From Caldifarciminota bacterium (GTDB taxonomy: Bacteria > Hydrothermota > UBA3072 > B12-G15), in contig JAGGTX010000238.1 of assembly GCA_021163525.1 (NCBI GenBank), forward strand, positions 1 through 7,949: DNA of 7,949 nt, read 5' to 3'. The notes beneath the pieces are model-generated. The model was not told the origin of the DNA. It ran no database searches and saw nothing but the letters and a program-made list of their open reading frames with translations. This document shows positions 1 to 5,874 of the stretch, in pieces (position 1 is the stretch's first letter; each line of letters begins with the position of its first letter). A program made the position numbers and the translations under genes.

Positions 1-13
1 TTAAGTTACCCAT
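1..13 (-). CDS. Start of a downstream gene, cut by the window edge
   Basis: Twelve bases after the permease stop codon the minus strand reads AAAAAGGATAATC followed by ATG GGT AAC TTA. That is a good Shine-Dalgarno (AAGGA, 5-nt spacing) in front of an ATG whose frame is open to the window edge. Only four codons (MGNL) are visible, so no function can be given. The short gap suggests a fourth member of the operon that starts at the 142-aa protein. Confidence 0.5.
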
Positions 14-24
14 GATTATCCTTT

Positions 25-1275
25 TTATCTCCATACCAGCCAGAGAAATACTGAAGAGGCAAAGACCCCTGCAAGTGTGAAGAGAAGACCAACCCTGACA
101 AACTGCCAGAACCCAAATTTCAGGCCTTCCCTCTTCATTATTCCGAATGTTACTATGTTTGCCGCAGCACCTATTGGTGTGATATTACCACCCACGGTTG
201 CTGCAATCACAATCGCAAAAGGGAAAAGATATGGGGAAACATTGAAACTACTGGCAAGTTTCATCCCCACTGGTATCATTGCTGTTACATATGGGACATT
301 ATCAATAAAGGCCGATAGGAAAACTGATAAAACTATGAGGGAGGTGAATGTAAAGAAAAGACTGCCACCCATATACTTCTCAATCCCATGAGCAATCAGG
401 TCAACAACCCCCACATCGGTTATTGCCCTTATAAGGACGAATATGCCCATGAGTATGAATGTGGTTTCAAGGTCAAACTTCTTCAAAATATCCTTTCCAT
501 CCCTTCTCATGGTGATAAGAAGAACAATTGCAATTATGAAGGAACCAAGCCCACCCGCAATGCCAAAAAACCTGTGGGACATGGAAGCAAGGAAAAGCCA
601 CACAAGGGCTATAATAAATGCTACAATTGAACGGATAGACTTCACTGGCTCAACCTTTATTGGTTTAAGTTCCTTTCCCCTCAAACCCCTGTAAAGTAGA
701 TAAATCACAAAAAGTGATGATATAGCACCAATCTCAACTGCAAAGAAAATACCTGCCCTGCCATCAAGATAGAAAAAATCAAGGAAGGTCATCTTCATAT
801 AATCGGCAAGTATGAGGCTTGGTGGGTCACCCACAAGGGTTGCTGTCCCCTGAAGATTGGAGGAAAGGGTTATGCCCATCAGGTAAGGAATGGGTGAAAC
901 CTCCGCCTCCCTTGCAATGGCAATGGCAACAGGTGCAACTATCAACACAGTGGCAACATTCTCAAGAAACATGGAAATCAAACCTGCAAAACCCGAGACA
1001 AGGATTACAGAACCCAGAACCCCTCTGGAGTGTGCAACAATTCTCTCTGCAAAAAGTGCTGGCACATTATCCTTCACCATTGCATCGGTTATTATGAGAA
1101 ACCCTGCAAAGATTAGAATAATATTCCAGTTTACAAACCTCAAAACATTCAGGGGTTTCAGATTCCCTGTGAGTATTATCAGCAATATTCCCGCCCATAT
1201 AATAACATCCCTTCTTTTATGTACAGTGGCAAAGAGGATATAAACAACAAAGAAAATTATCAGGGTAGCAACCAT
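25..1275 (-). CDS. ArsB/NhaD (SLC13-like ion transporter superfamily) permease
   Basis: A 416-aa polytopic inner-membrane protein, nearly all hydrophobic segments with short loops, of the size expected for the ArsB/NhaD/DASS (ion transporter) superfamily. The two internal halves each carry the family signature. The first is LENVAT (about residues 104-109) followed by GTATLVGDPP (143-152). The second is AFIDNVPYVTAMIP (322-335) followed by GGNITPIGAAAN (362-373). These are the paired re-entrant loops that bind the ion or substrate in this superfamily. The substrate cannot be read from sequence: Na+/H+ exchange, arsenite, dicarboxylate or another anion are all possible. The ATG overlaps the end of the lipoprotein gene by 16 nt and has GGAG 8 nt upstream, indicating translational coupling. 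The stop is TAA. Confidence 0.88.
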   Translation of the reverse strand: MVATLIIFFVVYILFATVHKRRDVIIWAGILLIILTGNLKPLNVLRFVNWNIILIFAGFLIITDAMVKDNVPALFAERIVAHSRGVLGSVILVSGFAGLISMFLENVATVLIVAPVAIAIAREAEVSPIPYLMGITLSSNLQGTATLVGDPPSLILADYMKMTFLDFFYLDGRAGIFFAVEIGAISSLFVIYLLYRGLRGKELKPIKVEPVKSIRSIVAFIIALVWLFLASMSHRFFGIAGGLGSFIIAIVLLITMRRDGKDILKKFDLETTFILMGIFVLIRAITDVGVVDLIAHGIEKYMGGSLFFTFTSLIVLSVFLSAFIDNVPYVTAMIPVGMKLASSFNVSPYLFPFAIVIAATVGGNITPIGAAANIVTFGIMKREGLKFGFWQFVRVGLLFTLAGVFASSVFLWLVWR

Positions 1276-1856
1276 TCTCTAATCTCCCAGATATCCTCAC
1301 CTTCCTCTCTTTTAATCAATCCTATTTCAGGTGCATACCATTCTGTTGTGGTTAAAGTATCACTGTTTCTTATCTCCATCCTTGTAACCCTGTAAACCTC
1401 GTGGAAAAGATTATCCCCTGCCTTCATGTTACCTGTATAATGAACACAAATTCTGTATTTGAAAAGAAAACTGAGTGTATCCCCATAATAGAACTTTGTT
1501 GATAAAATGCTGTCTTCAACAACCATTCCATCAACGGGTGGGTCTGGCAAATAAAACTCATAGAATGTTCCAAACTCAATCTTTTCACCATTGATGGTCT
1601 GGTATTCATCCTTGATGTTATAAATCCCATCAGGCAATCTTTGAAAAAGATAGGGCACTCCATTTATGGCTGTATGATACGTTGAATCCCCTTGTCCCTC
1701 CATAAGAATCTCAGCAGTTCCACCAGAAGAAACAGAGTATATCCAGCTTGCACCCTCGTAAAGGGGGAAGTATGTACTCCCGAGTCTGACACCGGGGCCC
1801 GAACTACATCCTGATGCCAATGCCAATATCAACAATATCAGGTGTGTATGTTTCAT
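1260..1856 (-). CDS. Secreted lipoprotein, unknown function
   Basis: A 198-aa protein with a short hydrophobic signal (residues 3-16) ending in a lipobox, LASGC, with Cys17 as the predicted lipidated residue. The next residues are S, S and G, so nothing argues for inner-membrane retention by a +2 Asp. The mature part is beta-rich and soluble. It opens with YFPLYEGASWIY and closes with EWYAPEIGLIKRE, a pattern that recalls DUF3108-like or LolA/VioE-fold envelope proteins (W-Y-APxxGLxK), but I do not assign it firmly. The start is chosen because GAGGT lies 5 nt upstream, inside the preceding gene. It overlaps that gene by 53 nt and the permease by 16 nt, so the three are probably one envelope operon. 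Stop TGA. Confidence 0.78.
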   Translation of the reverse strand: MKHTHLILLILALASGCSSGPGVRLGSTYFPLYEGASWIYSVSSGGTAEILMEGQGDSTYHTAINGVPYLFQRLPDGIYNIKDEYQTINGEKIEFGTFYEFYLPDPPVDGMVVEDSILSTKFYYGDTLSFLFKYRICVHYTGNMKAGDNLFHEVYRVTRMEIRNSDTLTTTEWYAPEIGLIKREEGEDIWEIREWLLP

Positions 1857-2232
1857 TAAATACCTCTTTTATCTTTAGTGTGAGAAAAACCCTCTTTTCA
1901 TTAAAACTCCATCCGGGCTCAAAAAGAACAACACCAATGGGCAGAAACACCCTTTCATATCCTCCACAAAACCATCGCTGAGCAAGGGCTCCATTAATCC
2001 CCAACCCTATACCATACCAATCACCCGAAAGTCTGAGACCAGCACCAAGGGACAAAAACCTCAGTGAAAGCGTAGAATTGGTGTATGAGGTAATCTCCAT
2101 TGATACAAAGGGATAACCGGAAGCAAGCCTCACCTCAGCATCAACACCTGAAGTGAATGGATTGCTCAGGCTTCCCATGGGTAGTGATGTTGAAAGAAGC
2201 ATTTCAAGACCTGCAAGAACAAAGAAAACCAT
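1804..2232 (-). CDS. Small beta-rich envelope protein, unknown function
   Basis: 142 aa, not recognised. The first 15 or so residues are hydrophobic (FFVLAGLEMLL) and could be a short signal sequence. The rest alternates polar and hydrophobic residues with glycines (GIGLGINGAL, DIGIGIRM), as in a small outer-membrane beta-barrel or a fragment of one. It lacks the terminal aromatic residue typical of many barrels. An in-frame TAG three codons before the ATG rules out an upstream extension. There is no Shine-Dalgarno. Instead a promoter places the transcription start at or next to the ATG, so the mRNA is probably leaderless. It is first in the operon with the lipoprotein and permease. Stop TAG. 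Confidence 0.62.
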   Translation of the reverse strand: MVFFVLAGLEMLLSTSLPMGSLSNPFTSGVDAEVRLASGYPFVSMEITSYTNSTLSLRFLSLGAGLRLSGDWYGIGLGINGALAQRWFCGGYERVFLPIGVVLFEPGWSFNEKRVFLTLKIKEVFNETYTPDIVDIGIGIRM

Positions 2233-2238
2233 GGGATA

Positions 2239-2266
2239 ATTCTAATCTATGGAACCTGTTTGTCAA
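2239..2266 (-). promoter_or_regulatory. Sigma-70-like promoter of the envelope operon (leaderless start)
   Basis: The minus strand carries a perfect -35 TTGACA (2266-2261), a 16-nt spacer and a -10 TAGAAT (2244-2239), then TATCCC and the ATG at 2232. A start 6-7 nt after the -10 would fall at the A of the ATG. The absence of a ribosome binding site agrees with leaderless translation. Confidence 0.7.
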
Positions 2267-2321
2267 CAAGGAATAGGGATTTCAATCCCATGCCATACGG
2301 GGAACATTCTATGCACTTTCT
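2263..2321 (-). pseudogene. 3' part of the small gene interrupted by element 1
   Basis: This is the other side of the element 1 insertion. Reading continues in the same frame as the 5' piece (2525-2597) for 19 codons after the junction and ends at TGA. The exact rejoining across the TAAGGGG repeat is the only evidence that the two halves belonged together. Confidence 0.28.
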
Positions 2322-2324
2322 TAA

Positions 2325-2524
2325 GGGGACGGTGCATGTATTCGTGTATTTGTAAAAATTCTTATCTCTTTGTATATCAAATTATTATAAAATCTCCTGC
2401 GTTCTTTTGATAAAAATGAAAAATCAAAGCAAAATTTACTCTCTGTAACCATTTTATTTTCTGAATGTTAGGGAAGATAGAAAAATCCTGAAATTCATAA
2501 ATACATAAATACATGCACCGTCCC
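2325..2524. mobile_element. Element 1: 200-bp inverted-repeat miniature element (GGGGACGG family)
   Basis: The ends are inverted repeats: 2326-2351 against 2499-2524 match at 24 of 26 positions, with GGGACGGTGCATGTATT identical on both sides. The 147-bp interior is AT-rich and non-coding. Just inside the terminus lie 8-bp iterated units: ATGTATTC and GTGTATTT on the left, and AAATACAT twice plus AAATTCAT on the right. The flanks share TAAGGGG on both sides (2322-2328 and 2525-2531), which may be a target duplication or partly element sequence. It has no transposase, so it would need one in trans. GGGGACGG ends recall those around Y1/REP-associated transposases, but that link is from memory and unverified. 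Confidence 0.8.
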
Positions 2525-2597
2525 TAAGGGGCTCGGGCATCTCACTTAGCTCCTTCATACCCATTCTGTTCATATATACCTTTCTATAAATGAACAT
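2525..2597 (-). pseudogene. 5' part of a possible small gene interrupted by element 1
   Basis: An ATG at 2597 has AAGGA nine nt upstream and opens a frame of 24 codons running straight into the edge of element 1. Removing the element and one TAAGGGG copy continues the same frame (via an AAG codon) to a TGA at 2263-2265, giving a 43-codon ORF. Its C-terminal portion includes FPVWHGIEIPIPC. No family is recognised. A 43-codon open frame is not rare by chance, so the gene may not be real. The stop falls inside the -35 box of the envelope operon promoter. Confidence 0.3.
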
Positions 2598-2682
2598 TGT
2601 TCTTTATCCTTAATCATCATATTCCACCAGATTTAAACCTGTTTCAAAGTCTTAAAGAACTTCACCTTGTCAAGTTCTTCCC
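2566..2682. repeat. Dispersed intergenic repeat, copy A
   Basis: Matches 5822-5950 in direct orientation. Shared blocks include ATATACCTTTCT, CACCAGATTT, ACCTGTTT and TTGTCAAGTT, in the same order with small indels. It lies between element 1 and the T9SS cargo gene. Read on the minus strand, both copies precede a small ORF with the same initial codons (ATG ATT). It could be a duplicated regulatory or leader region or a decayed duplicated small gene. Confidence 0.55.
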
Positions 2683-2777
2683 GTTTCCAGACTACCTTAA
2701 AGTCTCCTTCCAAATCATCATAGATTTCATACCAAAAATTCGTGCTTTAGTTGATTTTTTTAGGGTTAATAAATATC

Positions 2778-2805
2778 TTGAATTCTTTGGATTTATGTTT
2801 ATATT
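2778..2805 (+). promoter_or_regulatory. Probable promoter of the T9SS beta-propeller gene
   Basis: TTGAAT (2778-2783), 16-nt spacer, TATATT (2800-2805). A TATAAT at 2805-2810 is a competing -10, but it has no good -35 at normal spacing. The predicted start is about position 2812. The ribosome binding site GAGGTG (2811-2816), 5 nt before the ATG, would then be at the very 5' end of the transcript. Confidence 0.45.
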
Positions 2806-2821
2806 ATAATGAGGTGTAAAA

Positions 2822-4210
2822 ATGATTAAAAGGCTTAAGACCTTTCATTTGTTAGTTTTTTTATCACCCCTATTGCTGATGGGTGATTATGTGGTAGAAT
2901 GGACACATTTCCTGAGCTTCCTTTCCCCTTATTTACCATTTAAGGTACATCTGGATAATAGTAATAACATATATGTATGCGGAAGTAAGTATATTGTGAA
3001 GTTCAATCAGAAGGGTGGGATTGTATGGATTGATACCTTGAATTCACCTGAAGGCGTGGAACTCCATGGGATAGCCAGTGACAGAAACGGCTATATTTAC
3101 CTTACTGGAAAATCAGATGAAGGGTGTCTAACAGTAAAATATTCACCAGAAGGAAATTTGATATGGCTACAGACACCTGGTTTAATACCTTACGAATCTG
3201 GCAATGATATTGTGGTTAATTCAAATAATAATATTTATGTGCTTGAGGAACATGGTATCATTTTAAAATATAATCCAGATGGGAAACTCCTGTTTTATAA
3301 AAAAATAAACATGGATAGTTGTTTAAGCCTGAATATGATGGCCATTGACTCTACGAATGCCCTTCTTGTTGTTGGCGAAAATAGCAGACCTGATTCTTTT
3401 TGCGGCCATATATACTTATATAGAACATTAAAGCTTGATTCATTGGTTAACATATTGTGGGAAAGGAAATGCTCCTACTTTTGTTTAAATACACCTACAG
3501 ATATTGTTGTTGACCCTTATGGCTATTCACTTGTTGTGGGATATAAGGTTTACTATTATGCAGAGCATCCTGTTGATTATTGTGTAATGATGGATTCAAG
3601 TGGAACATGGCAAAGTTTTGACCTTTACATCCCCATATTTACTTCCTGGAATGAACCTCGCTGCGCAGCCATTGATGGCGCTGGAAGGTTTTACATTGGT
3701 GAGAGAATTGTTGATATGGATAACTATGGTTTTTGCAGTATTATAATTAAATGCAACCATTATGGTGACCTTTACTGGTACGAATATGTGAGGCTATTAT
3801 CGGGTGAAATTTCAGAGATTTATATTCAGGACATGGCAATAGACGGAAACAATAATATATTCATTGTTGGATATTATGGTATAGATGAAGAGAGTGTATT
3901 TGTGGAAAAGATCAGCAATATAGTGAATATTCCCGATAATGAAACTCCCCATCTATTCTTAAATGCCCCCTCTCTCTGTGTTCAAAAAATTGAATTCACT
4001 TATACTATAGAAAAAAATCTTCCTTATACCATTTCAGTCATTGAATCGGATGGAAGGATTGTAAAGAGGCTCAATGGACAGAAAACTGGAAGATTCAGGA
4101 AATCTGTGGAATCCATACCCGGAGGTGTCTACTTTATTGTGCTAAAACAGGGCAGAATAACGCTTGTGCGTAAGGTATTGTTGCTTTCCACCAGCAACAA
4201 GAGACCCTGA
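2822..4210 (+). CDS. Secreted beta-propeller protein with T9SS type A C-terminal domain
   Basis: 462 aa. Residues 1-20 form a signal peptide (KR, then a hydrophobic stretch to about residue 20). Residues 43-365 contain about seven repeats of the form D-xxNNIYVxG, a short strand, then KYxxxGxLxW. They start near residues 43, 84, 129, 174, 227, 282 and 337, as in SBBP/delta-60-type repeats, so a seven-bladed beta-propeller is likely. Residues 379-455 match the Por-secretion-tail (type A sorting) pattern: a first strand EFTYTIE, then ESDGRIVKRL, then GGVYFIVLKQGR and a closing K-V-L-L-L. Such domains target proteins through the outer membrane by T9SS and are processed at the cell surface. It is a single-gene unit with its own promoter. 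Its ligand or function is unknown. It is bracketed by mobile elements 1 and 2. Confidence 0.82.
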   Translation: MIKRLKTFHLLVFLSPLLLMGDYVVEWTHFLSFLSPYLPFKVHLDNSNNIYVCGSKYIVKFNQKGGIVWIDTLNSPEGVELHGIASDRNGYIYLTGKSDEGCLTVKYSPEGNLIWLQTPGLIPYESGNDIVVNSNNNIYVLEEHGIILKYNPDGKLLFYKKINMDSCLSLNMMAIDSTNALLVVGENSRPDSFCGHIYLYRTLKLDSLVNILWERKCSYFCLNTPTDIVVDPYGYSLVVGYKVYYYAEHPVDYCVMMDSSGTWQSFDLYIPIFTSWNEPRCAAIDGAGRFYIGERIVDMDNYGFCSIIIKCNHYGDLYWYEYVRLLSGEISEIYIQDMAIDGNNNIFIVGYYGIDEESVFVEKISNIVNIPDNETPHLFLNAPSLCVQKIEFTYTIEKNLPYTISVIESDGRIVKRLNGQKTGRFRKSVESIPGGVYFIVLKQGRITLVRKVLLLSTSNKRP

Positions 4211-4307
4211 TCCAGAGAGGAGAAGCATTCTTTCTCTCATATAAGAGACCTGCACCAAATATTTTCATAAAAAAGAACAACAGCAGGACACCCTTTCCTT
4301 TTCATGT
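4211..4307. other. Short intergenic gap after the T9SS cargo gene
   Basis: No gene is visible. An imperfect hairpin (GAGAG-GAGAA against TTCTT-TCTCTC, 4214-4238) could assist termination, but it lacks a T tract. The remainder, up to element 2, is featureless. Confidence 0.3.
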
Positions 4308-4508
4308 GGGGACGGTGCATGCATTTATGCATTTATAAACACACATAAATTTCTCTTCATTGTAATCTATTTGTAATCAGTGAATTGTGGAACAATTAAA
4401 AATGTAATTTCATGAAATTTTATGCAAAAACTATCAGGATAACATCAACCCACTTATATTCAATAAATTATGTTTTTACATAAATACACGAATACATGCA
4501 CCGTCCCC
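4308..4508. mobile_element. Element 2: 201-bp inverted-repeat miniature element, opposite orientation to element 1
   Basis: The termini GGGGACGGTGCATG (4308-4321) and its complement (4495-4508) are perfect over 14 bp and continue imperfectly for about 13 more. The left end has two tandem ATGCATTT units. The right end read on the minus strand has ATGTATTC then GTGTATTT, identical to the left end of element 1. Length, end sequences and iterated units therefore make it the same family as element 1, inserted in reverse. The interior is non-coding and AT-rich, with only weak similarity to element 1. Its right edge is 26 bp upstream of the rpmB -35 box. Confidence 0.8.
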
Positions 4509-4526
4509 CCCTTTTTTTCAGGGGGG
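4505..4526. repeat. C7-T7 homopolymer tract and G/C hairpin at the element 2 / rpmB promoter junction
   Basis: Seven C (4505-4511), seven T (4512-4518), then CA and six G (4521-4526). The C and G runs can form a 6-bp stem. The first four C overlap the element 2 terminus. Tracts of this kind are prone to length change and lie just upstream of the rpmB promoter. Confidence 0.5.
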
Positions 4527-4534
4527 TACCTCCC

Positions 4535-4562
4535 TTGACAATTCTGTTAATTGTTATATATT
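4535..4562 (+). promoter_or_regulatory. Promoter of rpmB
   Basis: Perfect -35 TTGACA (4535-4540), 16-nt spacer, -10 TATATT (4557-4562), predicted start near 4569. This gives a leader of about 16 nt containing AAGGAGG (4574-4580), 4 nt before the ATG. The 16-nt spacer matches the other two promoters in the window. Confidence 0.75.
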
Positions 4563-4584
4563 AAGACTACAAAAAGGAGGAAAC

Positions 4585-4779
4585 ATGGCAAGAAGATGTG
4601 ATATATGCGGAAAAGGACCACAATTTGGAGCACAGATATCCCATTCTCACAGGGTTACAAAGAGGGTGAGATATCCGAATCTTCATGTGATTAAGATAAA
4701 GGAGAACGGGAGAACAAAAAAGATAAAGGTTTGCTCAAAGTGTTTGAAAAAACTTGATAAAGGTCTTATAAAGGTTTAA
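4585..4779 (+). CDS. rpmB: 50S ribosomal protein bL28
   Basis: 64 aa, the normal length for a short-form bL28, a protein of the large ribosomal subunit. It begins MARRCDICGKGPQFGAQISH and has the SH-x-x-TKR and LHV segments typical of the family. Cys5/Cys8 and Cys50/Cys53 form two CxxC pairs, so this is the zinc-binding (C+) form. The start is set by AAGGAGG 4 nt upstream. The gene is monocistronic, with its own promoter and an intrinsic terminator just downstream, and is the only housekeeping translation gene here. Confidence 0.95.
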   Translation: MARRCDICGKGPQFGAQISHSHRVTKRVRYPNLHVIKIKENGRTKKIKVCSKCLKKLDKGLIKV

Positions 4780-4792
4780 TTATTACTTTTTA

Positions 4793-5318
4793 TTATTTTA
4801 CCCCCTTGATAAACCCCTCTGCTTCAGAGGGGTTTTCTTTTATGAATTCCCAGGGAAGAACATCCATTGAATCCATGTGATATACAAAAACATCGCTATT
4901 AATATCCTTATCAAAAAATATTCTTCTATCACCCCTTGAGAACAGGGTCTGTGTGTATGCTTCAGCATAAGGCATGATATCCACCCTAATACCCTTAACC
5001 AGTTTCCTTAACAGAGATACCCTTTGCTTGTAATCCTCCTCTGGTATAAGGGACACCTTTTCAAATGCTGTGAATGGTTTGGGTATCATAACATTAACAC
5101 TCATCCTCACCTCCCCTTTGAATGTCTTATTTAACTTGGTTATCAATCCTGCCATTTCCTCAATATCGGATAAGTCTTCCTCAGGACCCCAATAAGAAAA
5201 TACATTTTTACCCTTCTTATGCCTGAATCATTTGCACTGTCAACAAATTCCATAATCTGTTCCTCTGTAATGCCCTTTGAAATTAAACCCATCAATTTTT
5301 TTGATGCAACTTTTCTCC
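4793..5318 (-). pseudogene. Radical SAM protein (B12-binding type, YgiQ/TIGR03960-like), 5'-truncated and frameshifted
   Basis: Only the C-terminal part of a radical SAM enzyme remains. Translating the minus strand from about 5312 gives KLMGLISKGITEEQI, then RRVKMYFLIG, the family's strand before the GxPxE motif. One base is missing in the GGACCCC run (5184-5190); after it the frame resumes with PEEDLSDIEEMAGLI, SVNVMIPKPFTAFE and a final PWEF segment near the stop. The VNxxIPKPxTxF signature and the C-terminal LPW are typical of B12-binding-domain radical SAM proteins. The B12 domain and the CxxxCxxC iron-sulfur motif are absent, so it cannot be active. The largest intact piece is 5155-4793 (120 codons), which lacks any catalytic region. 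It is cut off upstream by element 3. The subfamily is only moderately sure. Confidence 0.78.
4812..4841 (+). terminator. Rho-independent terminator of rpmB
   Basis: AACCCCTCTG, loop CTT, CAGAGGGGTT: a perfect 10-bp stem followed by TTCTTTT. It starts 32 nt after the rpmB stop. On the other strand the same bases encode the C-terminal ENPSEAEGF residues of the radical SAM pseudogene and lack a following T run, so it works in the rpmB direction only. Confidence 0.85.
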
Positions 5319-5376
5319 GGGGACGGAGTTTGAAAATTTGACAGTTTGATAAATTTATAAATTTATCCTCCGTCCC
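5319..5376. mobile_element. Element 3: 58-bp palindromic element with GGGACGGAG ends
   Basis: GGGACGGAG (5320-5328) is repeated inverted at 5368-5376. Inside is a perfect 20-bp palindrome, GATAAATTTATAAATTTATC (5348-5367). The GGGACGG terminal core is shared with elements 1 and 2, but the subterminal sequence differs (AG rather than TGCATG), so it is a different subfamily or a remnant. It lies precisely between two truncated genes, suggesting a deletion scar. Confidence 0.68.
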
Positions 5377-5749
5377 TTAGAGGCATAATATGGGGTTTCT
5401 CACTTTACCGTATATTCCATTGGTGATAATTTCTCTCGGTATCTGCTCTGGCCCAGCAACTTTGAGCAAATATCTGGATGTAACTGCTATGAAATTTATC
5501 CCAAAAGCAACTAAGATTATTCCAACAATCCTGAACAAAGAACCTAATATACCTTCTATCCCTGGCTGGGTATCAAAAGGAGCCGATATAATCGGCACAA
5601 TAAAAATTAATATTCTCAGATTCCTTACCCATGTTCCCGTTACCTCATAAACCCTTTCATTTCTTCGGAAAAGTTCAGGTATTGCCTGAAACCCTAACCC
5701 AGTAAAGAAAAACCGCTATCCATAATATTTGTTTTGCAATAGGATTCAT
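5377..5749 (-). pseudogene. Isoprenylcysteine carboxyl methyltransferase-like (ICMT/PEMT) membrane protein, frameshifted and 3'-truncated
   Basis: The ATG at 5749 overlaps the stop of the 42-codon ORF (ATGA). It reads MNPIAKQILWIAVFLYWV and then shifts frame at an extra T (5689-5691). The shifted frame continues with QAIPELFRRNERV, two hydrophobic segments and GIYGKVRNPI. The Y-x-x-VRNPI segment is the start of the SAM-binding RHPxYxG region of the ICMT/PEMT family. Only about 120 of the usual roughly 200 residues remain. The C-terminal methyl-transfer core is lost where element 3 begins, and a TAA follows in the junction. Inactive. The family assignment rests mainly on the GIYGKVRNPI motif and membrane topology. 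Confidence 0.72.
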
Positions 5750-5874
5750 TCTTCTTCACTCTTTATGTGAGCAATTTTATATAATGTTTTGCAGGTATGC
5801 AAAGCCCCGAGCCTTTTGATTTGTTCGCATATACCTTTCTCAAAACGCCCATTATCCTTTGCTCTTATAATCAT
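5746..5874 (-). CDS. 42-codon ORF coupled to the ICMT-like pseudogene, unknown
   Basis: Encodes 42 aa starting MIIRAKDNGRFEKG, with two cysteines (16 and 28) and a charged tail ending SEEE. GGTG lies 4 nt before the ATG. Its TGA overlaps the ATG of the ICMT-like gene as ATGA, the usual arrangement for coupled genes, which is the main argument that it is or was translated. The product is not recognised. It may be a truncated remnant like its neighbour. Its first codons lie in dispersed repeat copy B. Confidence 0.4.
   Translation of the reverse strand: MIIRAKDNGRFEKGICEQIKRLGALHTCKTLYKIAHIKSEEE

Noticed and set aside
77..1243. Several plus-strand open frames of about 80-117 codons (for example 77-391, 819-1097, 890-1243)
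   Set aside because: They are antisense to the permease gene, whose two signature loops are intact, have no recognisable domains and lack convincing start sites.
1424..1663. 79-codon minus-strand frame
   Set aside because: It is an out-of-frame shadow of the lipoprotein gene.
2597..2809. 70-codon plus-strand frame upstream of the propeller gene
   Set aside because: It is low-complexity, Phe/Ile-rich AT translation with no ribosome binding site, and half of it lies in the dispersed repeat.
4214..4238. Hairpin after the propeller gene as intrinsic terminator
   Set aside because: The stem is imperfect and no T tract follows.
2325..4508. CRISPR array or tandem repeat locus
   Set aside because: The repeats are paired inverted termini of two elements with no regularly spaced repeat-spacer units.
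5390..5650. 86-codon plus-strand frame
   Set aside because: It is antisense to the ICMT-like remnant, whose protein signature (GIYGKVRNPI) is on the minus strand.
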